DNA of 64,000 nt. Origin: Roseiarcus sp963751165 (GTDB lineage Bacteria; Pseudomonadota; Alphaproteobacteria; Rhizobiales; Beijerinckiaceae). Where the stretch lies: assembly GCA_963751165.1 (NCBI GenBank), contig CAVVTP010000007.1, positions 1-64,000 on the forward strand. The letters run 5' to 3'. Of this stretch, positions 17,168-24,957 are shown one piece after another. A program made the position numbers and the translations under genes. The notes below the pieces were generated by a model that did not search any database, was not told where the DNA came from, and saw only the letters and a list, made by a program, of their open reading frames with translations. Every line of letters begins with the position of its first letter. Position 1 is the first letter of the stretch.

Positions 17168-19571
17168 CCAGGCATGGCGACTCTCAAGACTCTGTGGCGG
17201 GGGCGGCGGCGCTGTCGGCGGGTTTCGGCGGCAGACGGCGCCAAGGCGGCGGGGTGGCGCGGATCGCCTTCAACGCCGCAATCGTTTCGGGATCGGCGCG
17301 CACGAGCACGCCGCGTTTCGAGCCGGAGCCGACGTTGCGGCAGGATAGGCGTCCCTTCTGGACCCAGGTGTAGAGAGTCGGCTGCGGCATGCCGATCTCG
17401 TCCGCGAGTTCGCGGATCGTCCATTCGTTCTCCAGACGCTCGATTTGCGGCGGTCGTCGGCGATACTTGATCGTCTCCGCGCCCGATCTGAGCAGGAGAT
17501 GATGAACCATTGGCGCATTAAAGGTGTCGCGACGCTTGGCCGGGCGCCATCCTTCGGCATTGAGGATCTCGGCGATCCTCGCGCATCCGAGGCCTTCGTG
17601 GCGCAACTCCGCGGCGCGCCCCGTTAACGCTGCGTAAGTGCTCAGCGACGCGACCCGGGCGACCGGGCGCGTCAGCTCGCGCGTCGTATGGACGCCGCCA
17701 TGCCAATGACACTCGACACGAACCTTTTCCGTGGCGTCGACGACCTCGACCAGAACCCGTTCGATGAGCAGGCGCACGATGGTCTGGCGCTCGGCTTGCG
17801 TCGTGGTTTCGGCGCGCCAGAGCGCCGGCAGATCCTGCGACAGATCACGGATCGCGGCCAGCTCGGCTGCAGAGGGGGCCTCCTTGCGCGCGCGCTTGAC
17901 GCGCTCATGCTCCGCCTCGAGACGGGCCTGTTCGGTCAAGGCCTTCTCCCAGTCGCGTTCGAGCGTGCGCGCCACCAGCCGGTTCTCGGGCTCCACGGCG
18001 GCATATTGCCGGCGCGCGCGCTCGACCTCGTAGTCTGCGCGCTCCAGCCGCTGTCGCCAATGGCGATCGAGCGCCGCGCGCTCGGCCTCGAGGTTGTCGG
18101 CGAACGCCAGGCTTGCCTCGATCGCCGCCGGCTCGAGCGCCTGCAAAACGAGGCCCGAGACCAGCGCGTCGAGCGGCGCTGCCGTCAGCGATTGACAGAA
18201 CGCCTCGCCGTAGCAGTTCTGCATTTGCGAGCAGACGTAGCGGGCGGCGTGGCCGTTGTTGTTGTATTGCGCCAACATGCGCAGACCGCAGCGGCCGCAG
18301 ATCAGCACGCCGGAGAGAAGCGCGCTTCCCGCCCGCACCGTCCCGGCGCCCGCCGCCTTGTTGGCCTTCAGCTGCGCCTGATTGCGCTCATAGCGCTCGA
18401 AGCTGATGTAGCCGGGCAACCGATCGTGCAAAAAGACTTCGGCCTCGTCGGCGCGCGGCGGTCGGCGTCCCGTTCCCGGATGGCCTGGCTTTTGCTTTCG
18501 CCTCTCGACCGCACGCACGCCGTAAGCGTAGACGCCCGCATAGATCGGATTGGCGAAGAAATTGAGCAAGGTCGGGCGACTGGGGCGCCGCCATTCCAGC
18601 TCGCCCTTGCCCGCGCCATCGCGCCGGCGCACCGGCATGCGGATGTCGTGCTCGACCAGGTAGGTCATCACCTTGCCGACCGTCCTGAAGCGATCGAACA
18701 GGTCGAAGACCAGGCGGACCGTCGCCTGCGCCTGCTCGTCGGGATCGAAGACGACCTCGCCCGAGGGACGGCGCACATAACCGATAGGCACGGGCTTGCC
18801 GAGCTCGCCCCGACGCGCCTTGGCTTTCCGGCCCGCCAGCATTCTTGCCTTGAGGATATGCAACTCGGCTTCCGACATCGTTCCTTTCAGACCCAAAAGG
18901 AGGCGATCGTTGTAGTTGGCCGGATCATACACCCCGTCGACGTCGGCGATCAGCGTGTCGAAGAGCGCGCAGATCTCCAGAAGCTGATGCCAATCCCGGC
19001 AGGAGCGCGCCAGCCGCGACATCTCCACCCCGAGCACGAGGCCGACCTTGCCGAGCCCGACCTCGGCGACCAGCCGCTGAAAGCCCAGGCGTCCCTCGAC
19101 GCTTGCGCCGGAGCGTCCGAGATCGTCGTCGATGACGACGATCCGCTCGCGCAGCCAGCCGAACTGCGCCGCCCGGTCCGCGAGGGCATATTGCAGCCTA
19201 GTCGACTCCTGATGGCGCTCAACCTGCTGCGCCGTGGATTGGCGGACGTAGACGATCGCCAGACGATCTTGATGGCGCCGGACAATCTTGTCGCAGAACG
19301 AGCCACTGCGACGCTGGACAAGGCCGGCATCCGTCATTGGACGTCTCCGTGGCGACCGTGGAGCTGCGCATCCGATGCAAAGCCATCTGACCCAGGAGCG
19401 TCGCTATGCGTCCCCTTCGTTCCGGGGGCAACAGGGTCCAGATCGACGCCGGCAGATCGCTCATCGCGGGATCCAAGCCAACGCGCCAGGGCAGATAGCG
19501 CTTCAAACCCAATTCTCGGTAATTCGTCCGGCTTCGTCAATTTATGAGCGGCATCGTGGATGGGATATCGA
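17159..19571 (-). mobile_element. one-gene serine recombinase element inside a transposase gene
   Basis: The insert of 2404 bp is bounded by the direct repeat GGATATCGA (17159-17167 and 19563-19571). Its only gene is a 717-residue large serine recombinase on the minus strand, plus about 225 bp of upstream DNA that must hold its promoter and part of the attachment sites. Deleting one repeat plus the insert recreates the transposase codons TVDIERTFRTTKSLLD in frame. Large serine recombinases join sites at a 2-bp core without target duplication, so the 9-bp repeat is likely the shared crossover region. Confidence 0.8.
17184..19337 (-). CDS. large serine recombinase
   Basis: This site-specific recombinase has 717 residues. 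Order of parts: an N-terminal resolvase catalytic domain (about 25-170) with the nucleophile Ser in IVYVRQSTAQQV (about residue 34) and the conserved VEMSRLARSCRDWHQL; a recombinase domain (about 180-320, GKPVPIGYVRRPSGEVVFDP); a zinc ribbon (about 345-390) with CGRCGLRM and a later Cys pair; a long charged coiled-coil region (about 415-500); and an extra C-terminal helix-turn-helix of excisionase/MerR style (TIRELADEIGMPQPTLYTWV). A GGAG site lies 7 bases before the ATG. It would cut and rejoin DNA to move its own element. It sits head-on inside an IS1634 transposase gene with no cargo. Confidence 0.93.
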   Translation of the reverse strand: MTDAGLVQRRSGSFCDKIVRRHQDRLAIVYVRQSTAQQVERHQESTRLQYALADRAAQFGWLRERIVVIDDDLGRSGASVEGRLGFQRLVAEVGLGKVGLVLGVEMSRLARSCRDWHQLLEICALFDTLIADVDGVYDPANYNDRLLLGLKGTMSEAELHILKARMLAGRKAKARRGELGKPVPIGYVRRPSGEVVFDPDEQAQATVRLVFDLFDRFRTVGKVMTYLVEHDIRMPVRRRDGAGKGELEWRRPSRPTLLNFFANPIYAGVYAYGVRAVERRKQKPGHPGTGRRPPRADEAEVFLHDRLPGYISFERYERNQAQLKANKAAGAGTVRAGSALLSGVLICGRCGLRMLAQYNNNGHAARYVCSQMQNCYGEAFCQSLTAAPLDALVSGLVLQALEPAAIEASLAFADNLEAERAALDRHWRQRLERADYEVERARRQYAAVEPENRLVARTLERDWEKALTEQARLEAEHERVKRARKEAPSAAELAAIRDLSQDLPALWRAETTTQAERQTIVRLLIERVLVEVVDATEKVRVECHWHGGVHTTRELTRPVARVASLSTYAALTGRAAELRHEGLGCARIAEILNAEGWRPAKRRDTFNAPMVHHLLLRSGAETIKYRRRPPQIERLENEWTIRELADEIGMPQPTLYTWVQKGRLSCRNVGSGSKRGVLVRADPETIAALKAIRATPPPWRRLPPKPADSAAAPATES

Positions 19572-19899
19572 ACGGACGTTCCGCACGACAAAGAGTCTGC
19601 TCGACACGCGGCCGATCTACCACAAGCTCGACGAGACGATCCGCGGCCACGTCGCCTGCAGCTTCCTCGCGCTCGTGCTGAAGAAGGAGCTGGAAGACCG
19701 CCTCGCAGCAGTCGACAAGGGCGCCCGCGCCTCCTGGCCCGCCGTGATCGCCGATCTCGACTCGCTCACCGAGACCGAGGTCGAGCAGGACGGCAAGCGC
19801 TTCCTGCTGCGCTCGTCGCCACGCCCCGGCGCCAGCCTCGCGCTCGCCGCCCTCGGCGTCGCCCTGCCGCCGACGATGCGCCAGATCGCGGACGCCTGA
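19563..19899 (+). pseudogene. IS1634-family transposase, C-terminal part
   Basis: About 110 codons carrying the family's C-terminal region DIERTFRTTKSLLDTRPIYHK, with the catalytic Glu, followed by CSFLALVLKKELEDRLA and a stop at 19897-19899. It continues exactly the frame broken at 17167. It has no start of its own and is presumably not translated unless the recombinase element is excised. Confidence 0.88.
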
Positions 19900-20266
19900 T
19901 TTACAGACACCCTCCGTTTTGTAGTGCCACGCCCGCACCGCGGCGCGATTTTGCTCGCGCGATCAGAAACTTCGTTCCGGGCACTGTCGAAGATCAGTCA
20001 AACGTTTGTGCGGCGATGCCGACAGGCGCCGGGAGGGGTAGGCAGGGAATTTGAATTCCCTGCGCAGGGGGTAGGCAGGGAATTTCGACGCTCAGAAAGC
20101 TTCACTGTGTGAAGATCTTTTCGTAAGGCGTTGGGGTCACAAGGATTGACTGCAATATTGGTCTTCTGTCCTCGACAATAGCCGGCGCTGCTCGTCCCAG
20201 CCATGAATCGACCTCCATAGCTGCTGCCGCGGCGACAGAAATTCAGAAAAATACCACCAAAATTCA

Positions 20267-21613
20267 AGTAGCGTGCTGAAGGCTCTGCAAAATCCCTGAG
20301 GGACGAAGGCGGTCATGGCAGGCTGGGTGATGTCGAAGTCACCTGATTCTCCGAGGAGAACGCCGCCATGACCAAGAGTGAGGCTAAGCCCGCGACCGCC
20401 GTCGTCAACGAGCTTTTCGCCAAGAGCCCTGACGGGCTGCGCGAGATCGTGCGCGCCGTCATGCAGGAGATGCTGGAAGCCGAGATGACGGACGCGCTCG
20501 GGGCCGAAAAGGGCGAGCGCACCGCCGCTCGTCTGGGCTACCGCTCCGGCTACTATAGCCGCACGCTCGTCACCCGGGTCGGCAAGCTCGAGCTGCGCGT
20601 GCCGCAGGACCGGGACGGCCGGTTCTCGACCGAGCTCTTCGAGCGCTACCAGCGCTCCGAGCAGGCGCTCGTGGCGACGTTGGCCGAGATGTACGTGCAG
20701 GGCGTCTCGACCCGCAAGGTCAAGGCGATCACTGAGGAACTCTGCGGCCACGCCTTCTCGGCCAGCGCCATTTCCGCCATCAACAAGCGCCTGGACGAAA
20801 GGCTCGACGCCTTTGCAAAGCGCCCCCTTGCCGAGCCCTTCCCTTACCTCATCGTCGATGCCCGTTACGAGAAGGTGCGCGAGGGCGGCGTCGTCATGAG
20901 CCAGGCCGTGCTGATCGCCATCGGGATCGACTGGGACGGGCGCCGCCAGATCCTGGCCGTCGACATGGCCAACCGGGAAAGCCGCTCCTCCTGGAAAGAC
21001 TTCCTTGTCGGCCTGCGCCGGCGCTGCCTTGCCGGCGTCGAATTCGTCGTCGCCGACGATCATGCTGGGCTCCGCTCGGCCGTCCGCGAAGTCCTTCCCG
21101 AAGCCGCCTTTCAGCGGTGCTACGTCCACTTCCTCCGCAACGCCTTGGACCATCTGCCGCGCAAGGCCGACGACGACTGCCTGCAGGAATTGCGCTGGCT
21201 TTACGACCGCCGCTCGATCGAGGAGGCCCGCCAGGACCTCGCCGCCTGGATCGCCAAGTGGGCGAGCCGCTACCCGAAGCTCGTCGCTTGGGTCGAGGAA
21301 ACCATCGAGGAGACGCTCACCTTCTACAAGCTGCCCCGCCAGCACCATAAGCATCTCAAGAGCACCAACATGCTCGAACGTCTCAACGAGGAAATCAGGC
21401 GCAGGACCCGCGTCGTCCGCATCTTCCCCAACACAGACGCTTGTCTACGCCTCGTGCGAGCCCTAGCCGTCGAAACCCACGAGAATTGGCTCGAAGCCCA
21501 CCGCTACATTAACATGAACGATCTCAGGGAGCACAAGAAAACCTACCTCCGCAAAGCCGCTTAACCCCAGCCAAGCCATGACCGCCTTTGCAGAACTTGA
21601 CGCACACAATCCC
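20267..21613 (+). mobile_element. IS256-family insertion sequence
   Basis: A 1347-bp element with one transposase gene. It is flanked by AATTCA at 20261-20266 and 21614-21619, a likely part of the target duplication, and compared with the intact repeat copy at 40131-40140 the inserted segment is clear. The ends are imperfect inverted repeats: left GTGCTGAAGGCTCTGCAAAA, right (complement) GTGCGTCAAGTTCTGCAAA, followed on both sides by GGCGGTCATGGC. Confidence 0.85.
20368..21564 (+). CDS. IS256-family (Mutator-type) transposase
   Basis: This intact 398-residue transposase has the family DDE triad in YLIVDARYEKVREGG (first Asp, about residue 168), EFVVADDHAGLRSAV (second Asp) and STNMLERLNEEIRRRTRVV (Glu, about 338-355), together with the characteristic CYVHFLRNALDHLP between them. 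A GAGGAG site precedes the ATG. Because the frame is unbroken and the element ends are recognisable, this IS is probably still active or very recently inserted. It sits within the third segment of the dispersed repeat. Confidence 0.95.
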   Translation: MTKSEAKPATAVVNELFAKSPDGLREIVRAVMQEMLEAEMTDALGAEKGERTAARLGYRSGYYSRTLVTRVGKLELRVPQDRDGRFSTELFERYQRSEQALVATLAEMYVQGVSTRKVKAITEELCGHAFSASAISAINKRLDERLDAFAKRPLAEPFPYLIVDARYEKVREGGVVMSQAVLIAIGIDWDGRRQILAVDMANRESRSSWKDFLVGLRRRCLAGVEFVVADDHAGLRSAVREVLPEAAFQRCYVHFLRNALDHLPRKADDDCLQELRWLYDRRSIEEARQDLAAWIAKWASRYPKLVAWVEETIEETLTFYKLPRQHHKHLKSTNMLERLNEEIRRRTRVVRIFPNTDACLRLVRALAVETHENWLEAHRYINMNDLREHKKTYLRKAA

Positions 21614-21626
21614 AATTCATTTGACG

Positions 21627-22868
21627 CTAACGACTAGGTCTCCAAGAAAATCGCAGCATCTCCCGCGAGGCGTCGGGCCCCCGGGCGTCGGTGAACGACC
21701 CTTCCGGGCTGCCGCCGGACCAGGCGTGGCCGAGTCCGTCGACGGCCCAGCATTCGGCATGGGGAACGCCGCGCGCGTCCGTAACGATGGTCCGGGTGAA
21801 GGCGCGCCCGCCCGCGACGCCGTCCAGAAGCAGTTCCTGCGCGGGTTCGGCAAGACTGGCGCGGGCGTCGGCAAGGATGGCCTCGGCGTTCGACGGGTCG
21901 ACGGTTCTGTCGCTTGCGCCGTGAAAGACGATGGTGCGGACGCGCCCCTTTGCGCGCCTCTTCCTCGGCGACCGCGCGGCCGGGTCTTTGGCGCCGCGCA
22001 TCGCTGCGAACGCCGACGGCAGGTCGGCGGCGGCGCCGTGCGGCAGTCCGGAGTGGACGCCGGCCGCGGCGTAAAGCTCGGGATAGGTCGCGCTCAGGAT
22101 CGCGGCCATGGCGCCGCCCGCCGAGAGGCCCGCCACATAGACGCGGGCCGGGTCGACGCCGAACTCCGCCATGATGGCGCGGGTGATGCCCGCGATGATC
22201 GCCGGCTCGCCATCCTCGCGCCTCTGGTGGGCGAGGTCGAACCAGTTCCAGCAGGCCGAAGGATTGGCGCTCGCCGTCTGTTCCGGATAGGCGACGATGA
22301 AGCTGCGTTCTTCGGCGAGCCCGTTCATGCCCGTGCCGACGGCGAAATCGTCGGGGCTCTGCGTGCAGCCGTGCAGCATGACGATCAGCGGAAGCGCGCG
22401 GCCCTCGGCGCCGCTCGGCACATAGACTTTATAGTCCCTCGAACCCGCCGCGCAGGCGAAGCTTCGCGTGAGATAGGCGGCGCCTTCCGGCGCCGCGACA
22501 GTCGGCCCCTTCCGCAACGCCGGCAATTTGGCGGAGCCGCGACCGAGGCCCGAAAGCTCGGCCTGTCGCAAGAGCTTCAGGACCTCGCCGAGCGGGCGTC
22601 GCATGCGCCCGGACGGCCGCCGCTCCGTTGTGGCCTCGCCGGCGGTCGCGGCACGCTTGCGATGCTGCGGTGACGGTTCGAACGCATCCTCAGTCCCCGC
22701 AATGCCGCGTGCGGGCGGCAGGACCAGCGTGGTCTCGCGCGGCGCATCGGCCGGAGGCGCCGCGGCATCGGCGAGGGCGCGCTGGATGACCCGCGTCGCC
22801 TCCATCACATTTTGTGAGCGCGTGAGTTTCGCGGCCTGACGCATGGCCGCGCTGAAATCGGTTTTCAT
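21627..22868 (-). CDS. PHB depolymerase family esterase (LpqC-like)
   Basis: This alpha/beta-hydrolase of 413 residues is of the polyhydroxybutyrate depolymerase-like family (esterase_phb). The lipase-box nucleophile is in VYVAGLSAGGAMAAIL (GLSAG, about residue 243); the oxyanion region is LPLIVMLHGCTQSPDDF and the catalytic His lies in DGLGHAWSGG. The N-terminal 100 residues are polar and of low complexity, as in relatives. No clear signal peptide is present. The last residues (after EMLRF) are encoded at the junction with the dispersed repeat, so the natural C-terminus has probably been replaced by a few residues. A CopG-like gene is just upstream, a pairing seen in related genomes. Confidence 0.85.
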   Translation of the reverse strand: MKTDFSAAMRQAAKLTRSQNVMEATRVIQRALADAAAPPADAPRETTLVLPPARGIAGTEDAFEPSPQHRKRAATAGEATTERRPSGRMRRPLGEVLKLLRQAELSGLGRGSAKLPALRKGPTVAAPEGAAYLTRSFACAAGSRDYKVYVPSGAEGRALPLIVMLHGCTQSPDDFAVGTGMNGLAEERSFIVAYPEQTASANPSACWNWFDLAHQRREDGEPAIIAGITRAIMAEFGVDPARVYVAGLSAGGAMAAILSATYPELYAAAGVHSGLPHGAAADLPSAFAAMRGAKDPAARSPRKRRAKGRVRTIVFHGASDRTVDPSNAEAILADARASLAEPAQELLLDGVAGGRAFTRTIVTDARGVPHAECWAVDGLGHAWSGGSPEGSFTDARGPDASREMLRFSWRPSR

Positions 22869-22904
22869 TGTTGGATCCTTGTTCTTGAACAGCCGCGGCG
22901 GCGA

Positions 22905-23324
22905 TCACTGGATGCGATCGGCGAGCGCCGCCTTGATGGCTTTGCTGGCGTGCAGGGCGCCGAGGACGGTGATCAATTCGATCGTCGCGCGCGCCAGCTC
23001 CGGCGTGACGTCGTCATCGATGGCCGCAAGCCCGAGAACCTGGATCTTGAGCCGGCCCCCCTTCGCCCTCACCGCCTCCAGCTCCTCGCGGCCGAAACGT
23101 CTGAGGCCGAGTTCGAGGGTGTGCCGAACGATCGACTGCTTGACCGCGTCCGTGTGGGAGGCGAGCTGGTTTCGAATCGCCGTGCGGATGAAGTCGGTGC
23201 GATTGGAATAGAATCCTTCGCGCACCAAAAGGTCGATGTGGCCAAGGTCGACAAACCCGAGGTTGATTGTGATCTTCTCGCTGTCGCCCTGCCGCTCGCG
23301 CAGTCTGTGGATCTCTCCGGTCAT
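22905..23324 (-). CDS. CopG-family (ribbon-helix-helix) regulator
   Basis: This 139-residue protein, starting at 23324 (MTGEIHRLRERQGDSEKITI), has a ribbon-helix-helix DNA-binding region (KITINLGFVDLGHIDLLVREG-FYSNRTDFIRTAIRNQL, about 18-60) and a C-terminal part of unknown role with RRFGREELEAVRAKGGRLKIQVLG. Proteins of this type are encoded next to PHB-depolymerase-like esterases and probably control them; the gap to the esterase gene is 36 bp on the same strand. A start six codons upstream is possible but less like the family. Confidence 0.8.
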   Translation of the reverse strand: MTGEIHRLRERQGDSEKITINLGFVDLGHIDLLVREGFYSNRTDFIRTAIRNQLASHTDAVKQSIVRHTLELGLRRFGREELEAVRAKGGRLKIQVLGLAAIDDDVTPELARATIELITVLGALHASKAIKAALADRIQ

Positions 23325-23503
23325 TGCGTGCCGCCTAACCATCTACCTGGATGGTATATGGATGGAGAAAGAGTGGGCGCAAGGGGCCTGGGCGGGTTCG
23401 ACGCCGATTTCTGCATCTCGAGCCGATCTTGAGGAGAGCTGGTCGAAGGGGTGGCCAGAAACGTCGACAAACTCCGGACGACGTTCGATGCGACGCCCCG
23501 TCG

Positions 23504-24208
23504 TCACACCTCGAGCCACTCCTTGCGGACGTCCGCGGCGGCGGACAGATCCGCCGGGGTGCCCTCGTAGACAATCTTGCCATGGCCCATCACATAGAGC
23601 CGGTGGCTGATCCTGAGCGCGATCGTCAGTTTCTGCTCGACCAGCAGGATCGCCACGCCGCGGCGGGCGATCTCCTGAAGAAGACGGCCGACATGCTCGA
23701 CCATTTGCGGCGACAGGCCTTCGGTCGGCTCGTCGACCATGATAAGATCCGGATCGCCCATCAGGGTGCGGCAGATCGCCAGCATTTTCTGCTCCCCGCC
23801 CGAAAGCACCCCGCCGGGCGCCTCCGCGCGCTCTTCGAGACGCGGGAAGATCCGGAACATGTCGGCCATCGCCCAGCGACGGCCGGCCTTGCCGGGCTTC
23901 TCGCCGAGCATGAGATTCTGCCGGACGGTGAGCCCGGGGAAAATATCGCGCGCCTCAGGCACGTAGCCGAGTCCGCGGCGCGCTGTCTCGTGCGGCTTCA
24001 GGCCTGCGATCTCCTCGCCCTTGAAGCGAATGGAGCCCTTTGGGCGAACATCGCCCATGATCGCCTTGATCGTCGTCGAGCGGCCGACCCCGTTGCGCCC
24101 GAGAAGGCTGACGATTTCGTTGTCGCCGATCCGGAAGGTGACGCCGTGCAGAATATGGCTCTTGCCGTAGAAGGCGTTGAGACCGGCGACATCGAGCAGC
24201 GGCGTCAT
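23504..24208 (-). CDS. branched-chain-type ABC transporter ATPase, LivF-like (system 1)
   Basis: This ATPase of 234 residues is the second nucleotide-binding subunit of a LivKHMGF-type importer. Signature motif LSGGEQKML, Walker B DLIMVDEPTEGLSP and the H-loop region are present. The Walker A motif reads GRNGVGRST, with Arg in place of the usual Lys; some LivF-like proteins share this, but it is a change at the phosphate-binding residue. It starts within the last bases of the LivG-like gene (ATGA overlap). It is the last gene of the operon at 23504-28486. The frame is intact. Confidence 0.9.
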   Translation of the reverse strand: MTPLLDVAGLNAFYGKSHILHGVTFRIGDNEIVSLLGRNGVGRSTTIKAIMGDVRPKGSIRFKGEEIAGLKPHETARRGLGYVPEARDIFPGLTVRQNLMLGEKPGKAGRRWAMADMFRIFPRLEERAEAPGGVLSGGEQKMLAICRTLMGDPDLIMVDEPTEGLSPQMVEHVGRLLQEIARRGVAILLVEQKLTIALRISHRLYVMGHGKIVYEGTPADLSAAADVRKEWLEV

Positions 24209-24957
24209 CCGCCCACCGCCTGCCCGAGATAGGCTTCCTGGACCTCCGCGTTCTCCCGAATTCGCTCGGGCGTGTCGCTGGCCACGATCCGTCCGTAGAC
24301 CAGGACCGAGATGCGGTCGGCAAGATCGAACACCACCCCCATGTCATGCTCGACCATCAACAGCGTCCGGCCCTCGCTCACCTTGCGGATCAGCGCGACG
24401 GCTTGGGAGGTCTCGGAGGCGTTCATGCCCGCTGTCGGCTCGTCGAGCAAAATCACATTGGCGCCGCCCGCGACCGTCACGCCGATTTCGAGGGCGCGCT
24501 GCTCGGCATAGCTCAGAACGCCCGCCTGCACGTCGCGGCGGGCGGAGAGACCGATCTCGTCCATCAGCCATTCCGCCTTCTCGCGGACATCGCTCAAGCC
24601 GTCGATCGGCCGCCAGAAGGCGTAGCGGTAACCGAGCGACCAGAGCGCTGCGCAGCGCAGGTTTTCGTAGACCGAGAGCTTTGGAAAGATGTTGGTGATC
24701 TGGAAGCTGCGCGCGAGGCCACGGCGATAGATCTCGAACGGAGCGAGTCCGTCGATGCGTGCGCCATCGAGCTTGATCTCGCCGCCGGTGAGTCCGATGC
24801 GACCGCTCACGAGATGGAACAGAGTCGATTTTCCTGCGCCGTTGGGGCCGATGATCGCGTGCCGCTCTCCCTTCCCGATCTCAAGGGTGACGCCGCGGAT
24901 GATCTGGGCGAGGCCGAAGTTCTTGGTTACGTCGGTCAGCTCGAGCGCGGCGATCAT
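24205..24957 (-). CDS. branched-chain-type ABC transporter ATPase, LivG-like (system 1)
   Basis: This ATPase of 250 residues starts at 24957 (MIAALELTDVTKNFGLAQII). Walker A is IIGPNGAGKST, the signature region is LSYAEQRALEI (degenerate, as usual in LivG-like proteins), and Walker B is VILLDEPTAGMNASE. The C-terminus has the LivG-type VYGRIVASDTPERIRENAEVQEAYLG tail. It overlaps the permease gene upstream by 4 bases and the LivF-like gene downstream by 4 bases, so translation of all three is coupled. Substrate specificity is set by the binding protein at 27254-28486. Confidence 0.92.
   Translation of the reverse strand: MIAALELTDVTKNFGLAQIIRGVTLEIGKGERHAIIGPNGAGKSTLFHLVSGRIGLTGGEIKLDGARIDGLAPFEIYRRGLARSFQITNIFPKLSVYENLRCAALWSLGYRYAFWRPIDGLSDVREKAEWLMDEIGLSARRDVQAGVLSYAEQRALEIGVTVAGGANVILLDEPTAGMNASETSQAVALIRKVSEGRTLLMVEHDMGVVFDLADRISVLVYGRIVASDTPERIRENAEVQEAYLGQAVGG

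Larger units (their letters stand above)
15647..19999 (+). mobile_element. IS1634-type element (copy 2) with a nested recombinase element
   Basis: The ends are a perfect 17-bp inverted repeat GACTGATCTTCGACAGT at 15647-15663 and its complement at 19983-19999. The uninterrupted target (AAGATCAAACG) is seen in the second repeat copy near 39868. The transposase gene reads rightwards from 15825 but is cut at 17159-17167 by a serine recombinase element and resumes at 19563. Without that insert the IS would be about 1.95 kb, normal for the family. Confidence 0.85.
15494..21638. repeat. dispersed 434-bp repeat, copy 1, split by two insertion elements
   Basis: Three segments (15494-15646, 20000-20260 and 21614-21638) align in order with the uninterrupted copy at 39721-40155. 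The unit contains a long palindrome GCAGGGAATTTGAATTCCCT, a second GCAGGGAATTT copy, and inverted arms CGCCCGAGT/ACTCGGGCG at its left end. It codes for nothing obvious. The intact copy gives the pre-insertion sequence and so fixes the ends of the elements inserted in this copy. Its right edge abuts the 3' end of the esterase gene at 21638. Confidence 0.85.

Noticed and set aside
17688..19547. Plus-strand frame of 619 codons opposite the serine recombinase
   Set aside because: An antisense shadow; all recognisable motifs (catalytic Ser, zinc ribbon) are on the minus strand.
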